Notes: a model not told the origin generated them from the sequence alone. A stretch of DNA of 64,000 nucleotides from Hyphomicrobium sp. (GCA_017512425.1 JAFWGI010000009.1:28948-92947), one strand, 5' to 3'. Positions 45,198 through 55,094 are shown, counted from the first letter of the stretch. Made by a program: numbers and translations.

Positions 45198-46609
45198 CAG
45201 CCACTCTCCTGGCGTCGTTGAGCCCGTCAAAGATCTGACCGCTCGATTGAGTCCGCGGGATCGGCGGCAGCGGGCTTCTCACGATTTGATCGATGCGGTG
45301 AATGTCGGCATGCGTCAACGCATGACGATTGAAAAGCTCGGCCGCGAGCGCGTCGATCAAAGAGCGTTCGGCTCGCACAAGCTCCTTTGCCCGTTCATAC
45401 GCGGCATTGAGGATAAGATCGCGCTCGAGGTGGCGCTGTTCGGTGAGACGTCCCTCTGACCAGTGCAGACTTGTGCCGGAGGACAGGCCCAATCTCCCCT
45501 AGCGCAAATCCAGCTAGCGCAGTGGCTGCCGCAAGATCGGAATTTTCATCGCCGCCCGACCAGCTGCTGGCGAATCCGAATACCGCTTCCTCGCAGGCGC
45601 GGCCCGCGAGAAGTGAGACCAGGACGTTCTCCAGCTGACGTCGCGAAGCCGCGGCAGGCAGCTTTGGTCGAGCAGCGTACGCGGCGCTGCGTCGGAGCAA
45701 TGACGTGGAAAAGACTTCGTAAGGTATCTGCCGGAAACGCGCAGCCGCCTTGGCGGCCTCATTGTAGGCGACACACCATTTGATGCGCGGATCGAGCGCA
45801 GCATTTCCCGCTTCGGCAGCGGCAATCAAATCACCGCGCTCAATCGCGCGATGTTCGTAGCGGGCGCGGCGATGCGCTTCGCGCACGATCCGGGCTGCGT
45901 CGGCGGCCGACATGCCTTTGCAAAGTACGGCAACTGATGCGAGGCCCTCGACGCGGGCACCGGATTCCTGAAGATGGTAGGCAAGGATGCTCTCGAATTC
46001 TTCAGTGGTCGGCAAGCTCATCTCGATATGGCGATCTAGCCTGCCTGAGCGGATTAGTGCGGGGTCAAGGCCGTCGGGATGATTGCACGCCCCAAGAACG
46101 ACAACGCCTTCCCGGCCTCCGATCCCGTCGAGCTGCTCGAGCAGAGCGTTGGTTACGGCATTCATGTAGTGAGCCAGTCGGTTGCCAAAGCTACGACGAG
46201 GTAAGCTGTCGAGCTCGTCGATGAAGAGAATGCAGGGCACGTTGCGAATGGCGATTTCGAAGTCTGCGCTCATCGCCTTAAGGGTATCACCAAGATTGCC
46301 TTCATCACTCTTTTGCCACTGGGCGTATGAGCAGGCCACCAGAGGCACGCCACACGTCGCCGCCAGTGCTTTCGCAAAAGTCGTCTTGCCGGTGCCGGGA
46401 GGGCCGGTGAGAAGGCAGCCGGGGTCCACCTGTGCCCAGGGGAGGCGCCCGGCTTTGAACTCGGCAAGATCAAAGGCGAGCATCTCGCCCCAATGCCCGG
46501 CTTCTCCAAGACCGCTGAGGTCCGACAAGCGAGGAGATTGTGGGTTGAGAAGATTTGGCGAACGCTGCGGCCGGTCACCGAAGTCTGAGGGCGGGGGCAT
46601 TTCTGTCAT
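45151..46609 (-). pseudogene. FtsH-like AAA+ protein, frameshifted at the C-terminus
   Basis: ATG 46609. AAA+ domain: Walker A GPPGTGKTTFAKA, Walker B CILFIDELDSLPRR, arginine finger region LIRSGRLDRHIEM. The C-terminal half resembles the FtsH M41 region but its zinc motif is degenerate (VAYNEAAKAAARF replaces HExxH), so no peptidase activity is expected. After FALGEIG an extra base near 45495 shifts the frame to an early stop at 45395; the other frame continues GLSSGTSLHWSEGRLTEQ to 45151. Found beside Rep genes of alphaproteobacterial elements. Confidence 0.75.
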
Positions 46610-46671
46610 GTAGCGCTCTCCAAGGGTGCAGCGCCGCGCTGAAGCGGCGGCGCTGCCAATTCATCGGGTGG

Positions 46672-46923
46672 CTAGTGGAGATTGCCGTCATCGTCGTCGT
46701 TGAGGTCGACGACCGGACGCGCGGCGAACCACTTCTCGAATTCAACGAGTGGGTAGCCGACACGATTGGGCCCGATGCGCCGACGCCTCGGAAACTTTCC
46801 GGCTCGTTCGAGCCGATAGATGTGCTGGGGGACGTAGGTCGTGAGTTCGCTCACCTGCTTCATCGTGAGGACGCGTAGATGGCGAAGTGGATCGGTATCG
46901 TTGCGGTCATGGTCGTCAGGCAT
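46672..46923 (-). CDS. AlpA-like excisionase/regulator
   Basis: About 83 aa from ATG 46923. MerR/AlpA-type winged helix: LTMKQVSELTTYVPQHIYR, KFPRRRRIGPNRVGY and EFEKWFAARP. AlpA-like proteins control excision or transcription on integrated elements. It lies between the AAA gene and the unknown gene on the same strand. Confidence 0.82.
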   Translation of the reverse strand: MPDDHDRNDTDPLRHLRVLTMKQVSELTTYVPQHIYRLERAGKFPRRRRIGPNRVGYPLVEFEKWFAARPVVDLNDDDDGNLH

Positions 46924-47064
46924 GCGGGGGCTCCATGGGCCAAGGGGTCCAAGTAGCAAAGGTCAGATTCAGAGGAGACGCAGCACCCGAGACGGTATCG
47001 CCTCGTGCGTATTGTCATAACACTGGATTAAAATTTCGTCTAGACTATTTTTTGATAAATCTAT

Positions 47065-47841
47065 CTAGACGGCGTTGTTCCGCTTCTGGCGAGAATGCAG
47101 CGCCATCCCGAGGCGACGAAGCTGGTCCGGCTCGTAGAGGACCGAGAGTTCGGCGAGGATCGCGTCGACCTCTTCGTAGTGACGAGAAAGTTCGGGAATG
47201 TCGTCTTCAGGATGCCGGAAAACCCAGTTCGCGAAGGCTTGATACAGCTGGGGATCAAGCTCGCGCAAATGGCCCCGCTTGAGGCCATTGCCGAGCCACA
47301 AAGCGTAGACCCGACGGATGAACTGTGCCGGATTGGTCTTTATCTGGCGGTCGCGGTCAGCCCAGGTCTCTGGTGCATGAGCAGGCAACTCTCCAGAACC
47401 GCCGGGCATCGGCCCCTTCCGCAGGTTTTCCAGCATCACCGACACAAACCGCATGAGAAAATCGCTATGGTCGCGTTCGGGCAATTGCTTGATTTTGGCT
47501 ACGTTATTGAAAGCTTTGGCCAACGCTATGACGGCGTCGTCGAGGGCAGCGTTTCTATCCTCCTCACCTCTTTCAGAAGCTTCAAGCGAGTTTCCGCTTG
47601 CGCTCGGCGCCTCGGCGGTCCGCGCTTGGGGTGAAGGGCCGGGCGCATGATCCGCAATCGACCCTCTGAACTTCGGACGATGCGGCCGAACAACGACTCG
47701 ATCGCGATGCTGGCCGGAAAATCGGGACGGCCTCGTCGGAAGCGGTAACGGCTTCTCGTCTAAACCGGTCGCCGGCTCGGAAAAGCCGTCAGACGGCGTG
47801 TCGGTCGAAAACTGGTCTCGGCCTCTCTCGCGGTTGGTCAT
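47065..47841 (-). CDS. Unknown protein at the element end
   Basis: About 258 aa from ATG 47841. The N-terminal 110 residues are Pro/Arg/Ser-rich and probably disordered; the C-terminal half is helical and acidic (NNVAKIKQLPERDHSDFLM, QFIRRVYALWLGNGLKRGH, LSVLYEPDQLRRLGMAL). Not an integrase. It lies between the tRNA-Arg gene and the AlpA gene, where an integrase would be expected. Confidence 0.6.
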   Translation of the reverse strand: MTNRERGRDQFSTDTPSDGFSEPATGLDEKPLPLPTRPSRFSGQHRDRVVVRPHRPKFRGSIADHAPGPSPQARTAEAPSASGNSLEASERGEEDRNAALDDAVIALAKAFNNVAKIKQLPERDHSDFLMRFVSVMLENLRKGPMPGGSGELPAHAPETWADRDRQIKTNPAQFIRRVYALWLGNGLKRGHLRELDPQLYQAFANWVFRHPEDDIPELSRHYEEVDAILAELSVLYEPDQLRRLGMALHSRQKRNNAV

Positions 47842-48027
47842 TGTCACACATCCCGGCAGCATGAGCCGGTTTTGCATATTTGGGCTTCGCGAGTAAAGAA
47901 AAATAACAAAATTATCAAATATCCCTATCCGCGTAGGGCCCGCCTGCATACATCTAAAACTGCGTCCACAGTGCGTCCACGGCAAAATAAGGAGAGGACG
48001 CTCTTTTAGATAAGTTCTTGATTTAGA

Positions 48028-48104
48028 TGGCGCGCCCGAAAGGATTCGAACCTCTGACCCTCAGATTCGTAGTCTGATGCTCTATCCAGCTGAGCTACGG
48101 GCGC
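48028..48104 (-). tRNA. tRNA-Arg(ACG)
   Basis: Complete cloverleaf of 77 nt including encoded CCA. Acceptor GCGCCCG/CGGGCGC, anticodon loop CTACGAA (ACG), T arm AGAGG-TTCGAAT-CCTTT. The 3' half is duplicated at 32948-32995. The accessory region lies on the 3' side of this gene, as expected for tRNA-targeted integration. Confidence 0.95.
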
Positions 48105-48311
48105 ATGCCATTCGCCTCATGGGGCTGAGGCCCCTCCGGCAACAGCCGAGGCGAAAAGAGAGGCTTGTCTAATCGCTCTTATCCGCCAGCGCAAGACCTT
48201 CGTTTCGACAGCGCCACCACGTCTCACCCGACGGCACCGGCTGCCGCACCAGCGATATTTGCGACGAAATTCAGCCGGTCACGGGCGTACATGCATCTGC
48301 GGCGCCCACGA

Positions 48312-49853
48312 TCAATGCACCGAGCGATCCGGCAGTTCGATACGGAAGTGAGCGCCGTTGGGACGATCCATCAGACTAAGCGTCCCGCCGTGCGCCTGCA
48401 CAAGCTCGGATGCGATCACTAAGCCTAGACCGGTACCGCCTTTTTTGGTCGAGCCCTGGAATGCCTTGAACAGATTTTCCCGCGCTTTGAGCGGCACGCC
48501 GGGACCATTATCGGTGATGTCGATAATGACTTTCCGGCCTTCGCGGTGCGCGGCCACCCGGACTTCGCCATCGGCCTGACCTTCATTGGCCTCGATCGCC
48601 TGCATGGCATTGCGAACGAGATTGCTCATGACGCGGAACAGATGATCGCGGTCGGCGTCGATGCGCAGGCTGTCTTCCATGTCTGCAACGAATGCGATCT
48701 GGCCCTCGCGCGGCAGGCCCTGGCTTTCTGCAACATCCTCGATCAACGGCTTCAACCGCATGAGTTCGCGGCGGGGCGCAGCTTCCGTCGCACCGCCGAA
48801 TTGCAGCGACGAGTTGCAGAACGAAATCGCGCGATCGAGCGACGCAATCAATTTCGGAACGAACCGCTGCACCGTCGGATCGGGTACGTCGACTAAGCGA
48901 TCGGAGATCAGCTGCGCGTTGGCGAGCATGTTGCGCAAGTCGTGATTGATTTTGGACACGGCGAGGCCGAGCTGCGCAAGGCGGTTTTTCTGCGCCAGCA
49001 ATCCGGCGAGCTCCGTCTGCATGCTAGCGAGTTCGCGCTCTGCAACGCCGACTTCGTCGATGCGGCCGGACGCTTTCATGATGCGTGCAGGGTCTTCCGG
49101 ATTTTCCGAGAAGTGGAGCATGTTGCGCGTGATGCGCGTCAGCGGACGCACCAGCAGATGGCTGAGCGCGAAGTAAACGACCGCCGCCGTCAGCAGCGAT
49201 ATGATGATCGACAGCCCCAGGATGTTCAGGCCGTAGCGGAACATGGCTTCTTTAAGCGGAGCTTCGGGAATGACAATTTCGATCAGATCGCCGCTCTCGC
49301 TACCGCTTGCGCCAACGACGCGGATGATCCGGCCATCGGGTGCGAAGAACACGCCGAGCGCATCGCGGATCTGGCCGAGCTTCATTGCGATACCACCCGG
49401 CGCGTTCGGCTCGCTGCGCAAGTCGTAGACTGCGTCGATCGAAATTTCGCCTTCGACCGGCAGCACCAAACGGCGCTGGCCGTCGCGACGGGAGGCGATC
49501 GCGCGAACCTGAGCCGTTCGCATCAAATCCGCGCGCAAGGCGGACGGGACTTCGCCACCCGGAAAGGCTTCCGACGCGAGGGCCGCAAGCTGCGCGGCGG
49601 TCAAGCGCTCGGCTAGCCAGCTTACGCGATAGTTGGCAACGGATGGCAAGAAGATCAGCGCTTCGGCCATCAGCACAAAGGCTGCCGTCAACAGCAGCAA
49701 TTTTGAGGGCAGCCCACGGCGTTCCCAAGCCTTTTTCGCGGCGCGCACGAGCGCCGACCCCGACCAGCCCGACTGCCACGACGTTTGGGCCTCGGACACG
49801 TTGTCGTCGATCGCCGCGGCTTGCGGTTTCTCTTCTGCTAGGACGCGCTGCAC
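48312..49853 (-). CDS. Membrane sensor histidine kinase
   Basis: 513 aa. Two membrane segments (LLLLTAAFVLMAEALIFL and LNILGLSIIISLLTAAVVYF), with an extracytoplasmic domain and HAMP (RPLTRITRNMLHFSE). H box SKINHDLRNMLANAQL, N box VMSNLVRNAMQAIE, G boxes DNGPGVP and GGTGLGLVIASEL. No response regulator is adjacent, so it is an orphan. Core-genome type gene. Confidence 0.9.
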   Translation of the reverse strand: MQRVLAEEKPQAAAIDDNVSEAQTSWQSGWSGSALVRAAKKAWERRGLPSKLLLLTAAFVLMAEALIFLPSVANYRVSWLAERLTAAQLAALASEAFPGGEVPSALRADLMRTAQVRAIASRRDGQRRLVLPVEGEISIDAVYDLRSEPNAPGGIAMKLGQIRDALGVFFAPDGRIIRVVGASGSESGDLIEIVIPEAPLKEAMFRYGLNILGLSIIISLLTAAVVYFALSHLLVRPLTRITRNMLHFSENPEDPARIMKASGRIDEVGVAERELASMQTELAGLLAQKNRLAQLGLAVSKINHDLRNMLANAQLISDRLVDVPDPTVQRFVPKLIASLDRAISFCNSSLQFGGATEAAPRRELMRLKPLIEDVAESQGLPREGQIAFVADMEDSLRIDADRDHLFRVMSNLVRNAMQAIEANEGQADGEVRVAAHREGRKVIIDITDNGPGVPLKARENLFKAFQGSTKKGGTGLGLVIASELVQAHGGTLSLMDRPNGAHFRIELPDRSVH

Positions 49854-49880
49854 GTTTTCTCCCGGCTCACGGCGGGAATG

Positions 49881-51344
49881 TTATCCCAGCTTGGCCAGCC
49901 ATGCGATGGCTTTGCGGACAACAGGGTTGCCAGCCGCTGTTGTATAGGAACGAAATGCCACCCGCTTATTGATCTCAGATAGGGTCGGATACGGCGAAAT
50001 GCACGCCATCATCGCCTTTATTTTCATGCGCTGAGATAGTGCAAAGCACCACATCTGGATCAATTCGCCGGCCTGCGCGCCGACGATCGACGCTCCGAGA
50101 ATATGCCCTTTGGCGCCGACCACCACCTTAACGTGGCCGTCCGTTTCGCGTTCGGCCTGGGCGCGGTCGATTTCATGGTACGGCCAGCGCAAGACATTAA
50201 TTTTTCCGTACTTGGCGCGTGCTTCTGTTTCCGTCATGCCGACGTGCGCCAATTCCGGTTCGGTGAACGTCACGCGCGGCAGCGGTCTATTGGTCGCTTT
50301 CGCGGGGAGGCGGAACAGCGCGCGGCGCAAAACGATGCCGGCATGTTCGGTAGCCACGTGCGCGAACTGCGGCCCACCAGTGACGTCACCAATTGCAAAA
50401 ACACGTTTGTTCGTCGTGACCAATCCGGCGCCGACGTTGATCCCGCTCTTGTCATAGGCGATGCCGGCCGCATCCAGGCCAAGGTCGGCGGTGTTTGGCT
50501 TCCTTCCAGCAGCAACCAGCAAATGGCTGCCGGTGATCGTCTCCATCCCCGTATCGGTCTTGATCGTGACGGCCACGCTATCACCTGCGTGCGACACACC
50601 CTGAACTGCTGCGCCTTCGCGGATCGTGATGCCTTCGTCGCGCAAGCGGCGGAGTACGAATGGCACAAGCTCCGGATCATCGTCGCTGAGCGCCGCGGCG
50701 GGTTCGAGAACCGTTACGGCAGACCCGAGCCGGCGATGCGCTTGCGCTAATTCCAGGCCAACAGGCGTGCCGCCGATGACGATCAGATGCTGGAGCTGCG
50801 TTGGGTTGTCGAAGATCGTTTCATTCGTGAAATAGGGCACATCCGTCAGCCCCGGGATTGCCGGTACGAGCGGCGACGAGCCCGTTGCGATGACGAAACG
50901 GCGCGCCGTGATGCGGTGTTCGGCGGCGACCACCGTCGACTTGTCGATAAATTTCGCGGCCGCCGTGATGACGCGAATGCCCATACCGGTGAAGCGCTCG
51001 ACCGTCGCATTCGGCGCGATGGCGTCGATCACACCCCTGACATGCGCGTGCACAGCGCGCGCGTCTATTTTGGGATCGACGGATGCGATGCCGAATTTCG
51101 CTGACGTGCGCATGGCATTGGCGCGTTTGCCTGCCGCAAGCAAAGCTTTCGACGGAACGCCGCCATAGTTCAGACTGTCCCCGCCCATCTTGTGTTTTTC
51201 GATCAGAACGACCCTCTGACCGAATGCGGCTGCGGCTGCGGCAACCGAAAGCCCGCCGGCGCCACCGCCGATAATGCAAAGGTCGACCGCGATCGGCTGT
51301 GCCGGCGAATGGGCGGCAACGGCTTCAGCGTGATCTTTCGACAT
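49881..51344 (-). CDS. FAD/NAD(P) pyridine nucleotide-disulfide oxidoreductase lacking the redox cysteines
   Basis: About 487 aa from ATG 51344. FAD site DLCIIGGGAGGLSVAAA, second Rossmann LIVIGGTPVGLELAQA, FAD GVFAIGDVTGGPQFAH-type region and the dimerisation domain with PYPTLSE are all present, as in mercuric reductase/dihydrolipoamide dehydrogenase relatives. The active-site motif, normally GGxCLNxGCxPSK, reads GGDSLNYGGVPSK, so both redox cysteines are replaced (Ser and Gly). The fold should be kept but disulfide chemistry is impossible. Confidence 0.85.
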   Translation of the reverse strand: MSKDHAEAVAAHSPAQPIAVDLCIIGGGAGGLSVAAAAAAFGQRVVLIEKHKMGGDSLNYGGVPSKALLAAGKRANAMRTSAKFGIASVDPKIDARAVHAHVRGVIDAIAPNATVERFTGMGIRVITAAAKFIDKSTVVAAEHRITARRFVIATGSSPLVPAIPGLTDVPYFTNETIFDNPTQLQHLIVIGGTPVGLELAQAHRRLGSAVTVLEPAAALSDDDPELVPFVLRRLRDEGITIREGAAVQGVSHAGDSVAVTIKTDTGMETITGSHLLVAAGRKPNTADLGLDAAGIAYDKSGINVGAGLVTTNKRVFAIGDVTGGPQFAHVATEHAGIVLRRALFRLPAKATNRPLPRVTFTEPELAHVGMTETEARAKYGKINVLRWPYHEIDRAQAERETDGHVKVVVGAKGHILGASIVGAQAGELIQMWCFALSQRMKIKAMMACISPYPTLSEINKRVAFRSYTTAAGNPVVRKAIAWLAKLG

Positions 51345-51737
51345 GGCGGCCTCGCGGACAGTCCGAAAAAGATAGCGCATCCCGCTGGAAGGCCGGCGGG
51401 TGCGCAATGGGATAGCGAAGCCGAAGGTGCGTTACGGACCCGCGCGGTTCAATGGACGAGACCAAGTCATACCCGGAATTCGCAATTTGACGTCCGCGTT
51501 CGGCCCCATGCCCGTTTGCAACCCCACGACCTGCCTGCGTTGCCGCGGCCCATTTTCCGAGCCGTCCGTTGACTTGGCGCGGGCCCGCCCCTATAAGGCG
51601 GCAACTCCGAGCAGCGCTCAAATTCCGCCGGGCCACACTTTATGGCCCGCGTTTTGATTTAAGGCACGGAAAAACAATCATTTTTTGCTTGTCTGCCGGG
51701 CCTCCTGGCTCAAGCACAGAACTCTTCGGAGACGACC
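51345..51737. other. Gene-free region upstream of rpmH
   Basis: About 390 bp between the divergent oxidoreductase and rpmH genes. No gene is supported; promoter and leader of the rpmH operon must lie here. An AT-rich stretch at 51650-51690 is the best place for it. Confidence 0.5.
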
Positions 51738-51872
51738 GTGAAACGTACCTATCAACCGAGCCGCCTCGTGCGCAAGCGCCGCCACGGCTTTCGCAAGCGC
51801 ATGTTGACCGCAGGCGGTCAAAAGGTTCTCGCGCGCCGCCGCGCCAAGGGCCGCAAGCGTCTTTCGGCCTAG
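51738..51872 (+). CDS. rpmH: Ribosomal protein bL34
   Basis: 44 aa, [20 protein letters not shown] and AKGRKRL, the invariant L34 sequence. The start is GTG and the stop TAG. First gene of the conserved rpmH-rnpA-yidC-engB cluster. Its TAG stop shows that TAG is read as stop in this organism. Confidence 0.97.
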   Translation: MKRTYQPSRLVRKRRHGFRKRMLTAGGQKVLARRRAKGRKRLSA

Positions 51873-51968
51873 TTTCGAGCGCTCAGCCCGGGCGCAGCGC
51901 TTCAGCAACGCCCGGCACATTAAAGGCGCTCAGGCCTCGGAGACTTTATCTCCCGGAGGACGGGCGCC

Positions 51969-52379
51969 ATTTCTCTTCCGACCACTCTCAAAGTTCGCGC
52001 AGAATTCCTCGCCGTTCGCGGCGGGGTACGTGCATCCGTGCCCTCATGCCTGATTGAGGCGCGCAAACGCCGCTCGGACGCGTCATCCGCAATCGATCCC
52101 GAGGCGGCTCGTTTTGGCTTTACCGTTACCAAGAAGCTCGGCAACGCGGTCACACGCAATCGCATTCGCCGCCGCCTGAAGTCCGCCGTCGGCGCGCTTG
52201 CACCAGCCTCTGCAAAATCTGGCTACGACTACGTCGTGGTCGCGCGCGCGGCAGCTTTTGACCGGGCCTTTGCCGATATCCTCGCTGATTTATCGAAAGC
52301 CTTCGCGATCCTGCACCGGGAAGCCCTGCAAAAACCAAGCGAAAACCGCAAAAAACTGCCCAGAAATCCGCAAGCGTGA
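51969..52379 (+). CDS. rnpA: RNase P protein component, possible AUU start
   Basis: About 136 aa. RNase P protein for tRNA 5' processing: LKVRAEFLAVRGG at the start, FGFTVTKKLGNAVTRNRIRRRL (the RNA-binding RNR motif) in the middle. The conserved N-terminus lies upstream of the first conventional start (GTG 52038). No ATG, GTG or TTG occurs in frame between the upstream stop and that N-terminus; ATT at 51969 stands 9 bp after GGAGG and is the best start. Confidence 0.9.
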   Translation: MSLPTTLKVRAEFLAVRGGVRASVPSCLIEARKRRSDASSAIDPEAARFGFTVTKKLGNAVTRNRIRRRLKSAVGALAPASAKSGYDYVVVARAAAFDRAFADILADLSKAFAILHREALQKPSENRKKLPRNPQA

Positions 52380-52481
52380 CCGCCTGTCCCCTATCTTTTG
52401 GAGCGACTTTCGGCCATCCGTTGCGGGCCGTTGACGCGAAATTGCCGCGGGCATGACAGGCGGCGCCGAACCGAGGTCTCA

Positions 52482-54356
52482 ATGAATTCCCAGAACGATC
52501 CGCAAGATCACAAGAACCTGATGATAGCGATCGTCTTGTCGCTCGCTGTCCTGTTGGGCTGGCAGTATTTCTTCGCCGCGCCGAAGCTGCGCGAAGAACA
52601 GGCGCGCCGCGAATACACCAAGGAACTCGAAGCACAGCGCGCCAAGGGCGATCAACAAGGCCTGCCGGGCGTCGCAACCGCGCCGTCATCGCAATCGGCC
52701 GCGCCGTCGGCTGCGGGCCAAGCGGCGCAAGCGCCTGTTTCGCGCGAAGAAGCGTTGAAGACGACGCCGCGCCTCGCGATCAAGACACCGTCGCTTGAAG
52801 GCTCTGTTGCACTGAAAGGTGGACGTCTCGACGACCTCGTGCTGGTCAAATATCGCGAGACGGTCGATCCCAACAGCGCCAAGGTGACGTTGCTGTCTCC
52901 GGCAGGCGGACCGATGCCATACTTCGCCGAATATGGCTGGGTCGCGCAGAGCGGTAGCGCTGCCAAGGTTCCGGACCGTGATACGGTTTGGGCAATCGAA
53001 AAAGGCGACGCGCTGACGCCGGAAACGCCGGTCACGCTGACCTGGGACAATGGTGCCGGCCTTATTTTCCGCCGCACGATTTCGGTCGATCACGACTACA
53101 TGTTCAAGTTGGTCGATGAAGTTGAAAACCGCACCTCAACCGAAGTCGCGCTGTTGCCGTACGCGCGCGTGCATCGCGTCGGCACGCCGAAATCGCAGGC
53201 GTTTTACATTCTGCATGAAGGCCTGATCGGCGTGTCCGGTGAAGAAGGCTTGCAGGAAATCACGTATCACGATGCGGTAAAGAACGGCATCCCGAAGAAG
53301 ATAGAGAACGCCGTTGGCGGATGGCTCGGCATCACCGACAAGTACTGGGCGGCAACGCTTATTCCCGATCAAAAAGAACCGTACCGCGCGACGTACTCGG
53401 CGACCAAGCCGTCTGATCCCGGCGCGCTCGAGGCCTATCAGACGGATTACCTGCGTGGCGCTATCGTCATTCCACCGAATGCACGCAAGGGAGTCGAAGG
53501 GCATCTTTACGCCGGCGCCAAACAGGCGACGATCATCGACAAATACGAAGCCAACCTCGGCATTTTGAATTTCGATCGCATGGTCGATTGGGGTTGGTTC
53601 TACTTCATCACCAAACCGCTGTTCCTTCTGATGGAGATGATCAACGGCCTGGTTCACAACTTCGGCGTGACTATTCTCATCTTGACGGTTCTGGTCAAGG
53701 CCGCCTTCTATCCGCTTGCCAATAAGCAGTACACGAGCATGGCACGGATGAAGAAGCTGCAGCCCGAAATGGTGCGCATCAAGGAACAGTACAAAGACGA
53801 TCCGGCGCGTCAGCAGAAAGAAACTTTCGATCTCTATCGCAAGGAAAAGATCAATCCGCTTGCCGGATGCTGGCCGATCCTGTTGCAGATCCCGGTGTTC
53901 TTCGCGCTCTACAAGGTTCTGTTCGTCACCATCGATATGCGCCACGCGCCATTCTTTGGATGGATCAAGGACCTTTCGGCGCCCGATCCGACGTCGCTGT
54001 TCAATCTCTTCGGATTGCTCCCGTACTCCGTGCCGGAATTCCTGCACATCGGCGTATGGCCGCTGATCATGGGCATCACGATGTGGGTGCAGATGCAGTT
54101 GAACCCGCCGCAACCCGACCCGATCCAGCAGCAGATCTTCTCGTGGATGCCGGTGATGTTCACGTTCCTGCTTGCGAGCTTCCCGGCAGGTCTCGTCATC
54201 TACTGGGCGTGGAGCAACTTCCTGTCGATCCTGCAGCAGTGGTCGATCAACAAGAAGAACGGCGCTGAAATCCATCTGATGAGTAACGTCAAGCGAACGT
54301 TCGGGCCTGTCTTACGACTAGTCGGCATCGGGCGAAGTGAAAGCAACAGCAAGTAG
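52482..54356 (+). CDS. yidC: Membrane protein insertase YidC
   Basis: 624 aa from ATG 52482. N-terminal membrane anchor IAIVLSLAVLLGWQYFF, a large periplasmic domain (residues 80-370) and the conserved five-helix insertase core (NFGVTILILTVLVKAAFYPL, QIPVFFALYKVLF). It inserts and folds inner-membrane proteins with Sec. In the usual place after rnpA. Stop codon TAG. Confidence 0.97.
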   Translation: MNSQNDPQDHKNLMIAIVLSLAVLLGWQYFFAAPKLREEQARREYTKELEAQRAKGDQQGLPGVATAPSSQSAAPSAAGQAAQAPVSREEALKTTPRLAIKTPSLEGSVALKGGRLDDLVLVKYRETVDPNSAKVTLLSPAGGPMPYFAEYGWVAQSGSAAKVPDRDTVWAIEKGDALTPETPVTLTWDNGAGLIFRRTISVDHDYMFKLVDEVENRTSTEVALLPYARVHRVGTPKSQAFYILHEGLIGVSGEEGLQEITYHDAVKNGIPKKIENAVGGWLGITDKYWAATLIPDQKEPYRATYSATKPSDPGALEAYQTDYLRGAIVIPPNARKGVEGHLYAGAKQATIIDKYEANLGILNFDRMVDWGWFYFITKPLFLLMEMINGLVHNFGVTILILTVLVKAAFYPLANKQYTSMARMKKLQPEMVRIKEQYKDDPARQQKETFDLYRKEKINPLAGCWPILLQIPVFFALYKVLFVTIDMRHAPFFGWIKDLSAPDPTSLFNLFGLLPYSVPEFLHIGVWPLIMGITMWVQMQLNPPQPDPIQQQIFSWMPVMFTFLLASFPAGLVIYWAWSNFLSILQQWSINKKNGAEIHLMSNVKRTFGPVLRLVGIGRSESNSK

Positions 54357-54366
54357 CCGTTCAAAT

Positions 54367-54395
54367 AATGGGCGCCCAGGGATGTGGCGCCCATT
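54367..54395 (+). terminator. Hairpin after yidC
   Basis: Perfect 10-bp stem AATGGGCGCC/GGCGCCCATT with a 9-nt loop; the following T-run is weak, so it may attenuate rather than stop transcription into engB. Confidence 0.6.
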
Positions 54396-54425
54396 GTGTT
54401 TGCGATCAGAACGAAAGCCTGAACG

Positions 54426-55082
54426 ATGACTGGCGTGACTGACTTCAGCGACGATGAAATCGAAGCGGGAAGACTGCTGTTCACGCAGCCGTGGGAATTC
54501 GCACGCGGCGCGCCAGACCTCGTTCACTTGCCGCCCGATGACCGGCCCGAGATTGCATTCGCGGGCCGCTCAAACGTCGGCAAGTCGAGCCTGATTAATG
54601 CGCTTGTCGCACAACTGCGATTGGCACGCGCCTCGAACACGCCAGGGCGCACGCAGGAACTCAATTTTTTCACGATCCCGATCACAACGCTGTATCTCGT
54701 CGACATGCCGGGATACGGCTTCGCGGAAGCACCAAAATCCAAGGTTCAGGCCTGGAATAAAGTGCTGCGCGGCTATCTCGCCGGCCGCCGCACGCTGTTG
54801 CGCGTGTTCGTTCTGATCGATGCGAGACATGGCATCAAGGATACGGACAAGGAAATCCTGGATCTGCTCGACACCGCTGCCGTCTCCTACCAGGTCGTGT
54901 TGACGAAGACCGACAAGATCAATCGCACGTCGCTTGAAAAGGTCACTGCAGAGACCAAGGCCGCGATTGCGAAACATCCGGCCGCCTATCCCGAGATCAT
55001 CGCGACGTCGGCTGAAAAGGGCGGCGGCATCGATCTCTTGCGCGCCGAAATCGCGCGCCTCATCGCCACTGCCGGGCGCTGA
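54426..55082 (+). CDS. engB: Ribosome biogenesis GTPase EngB/YsxC
   Basis: 218 aa. GTP motifs GRSNVGKSS (G1), [12 protein letters not shown] (G2), DMPGYG (G3), TKTDK (G4) and TSAEKG (G5). It assists 50S subunit assembly. Standard position between yidC and argB in this order. Confidence 0.96.
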   Translation: MTGVTDFSDDEIEAGRLLFTQPWEFARGAPDLVHLPPDDRPEIAFAGRSNVGKSSLINALVAQLRLARASNTPGRTQELNFFTIPITTLYLVDMPGYGFAEAPKSKVQAWNKVLRGYLAGRRTLLRVFVLIDARHGIKDTDKEILDLLDTAAVSYQVVLTKTDKINRTSLEKVTAETKAAIAKHPAAYPEIIATSAEKGGGIDLLRAEIARLIATAGR

Positions 55083-55094
55083 ACGCGCTCGCCG

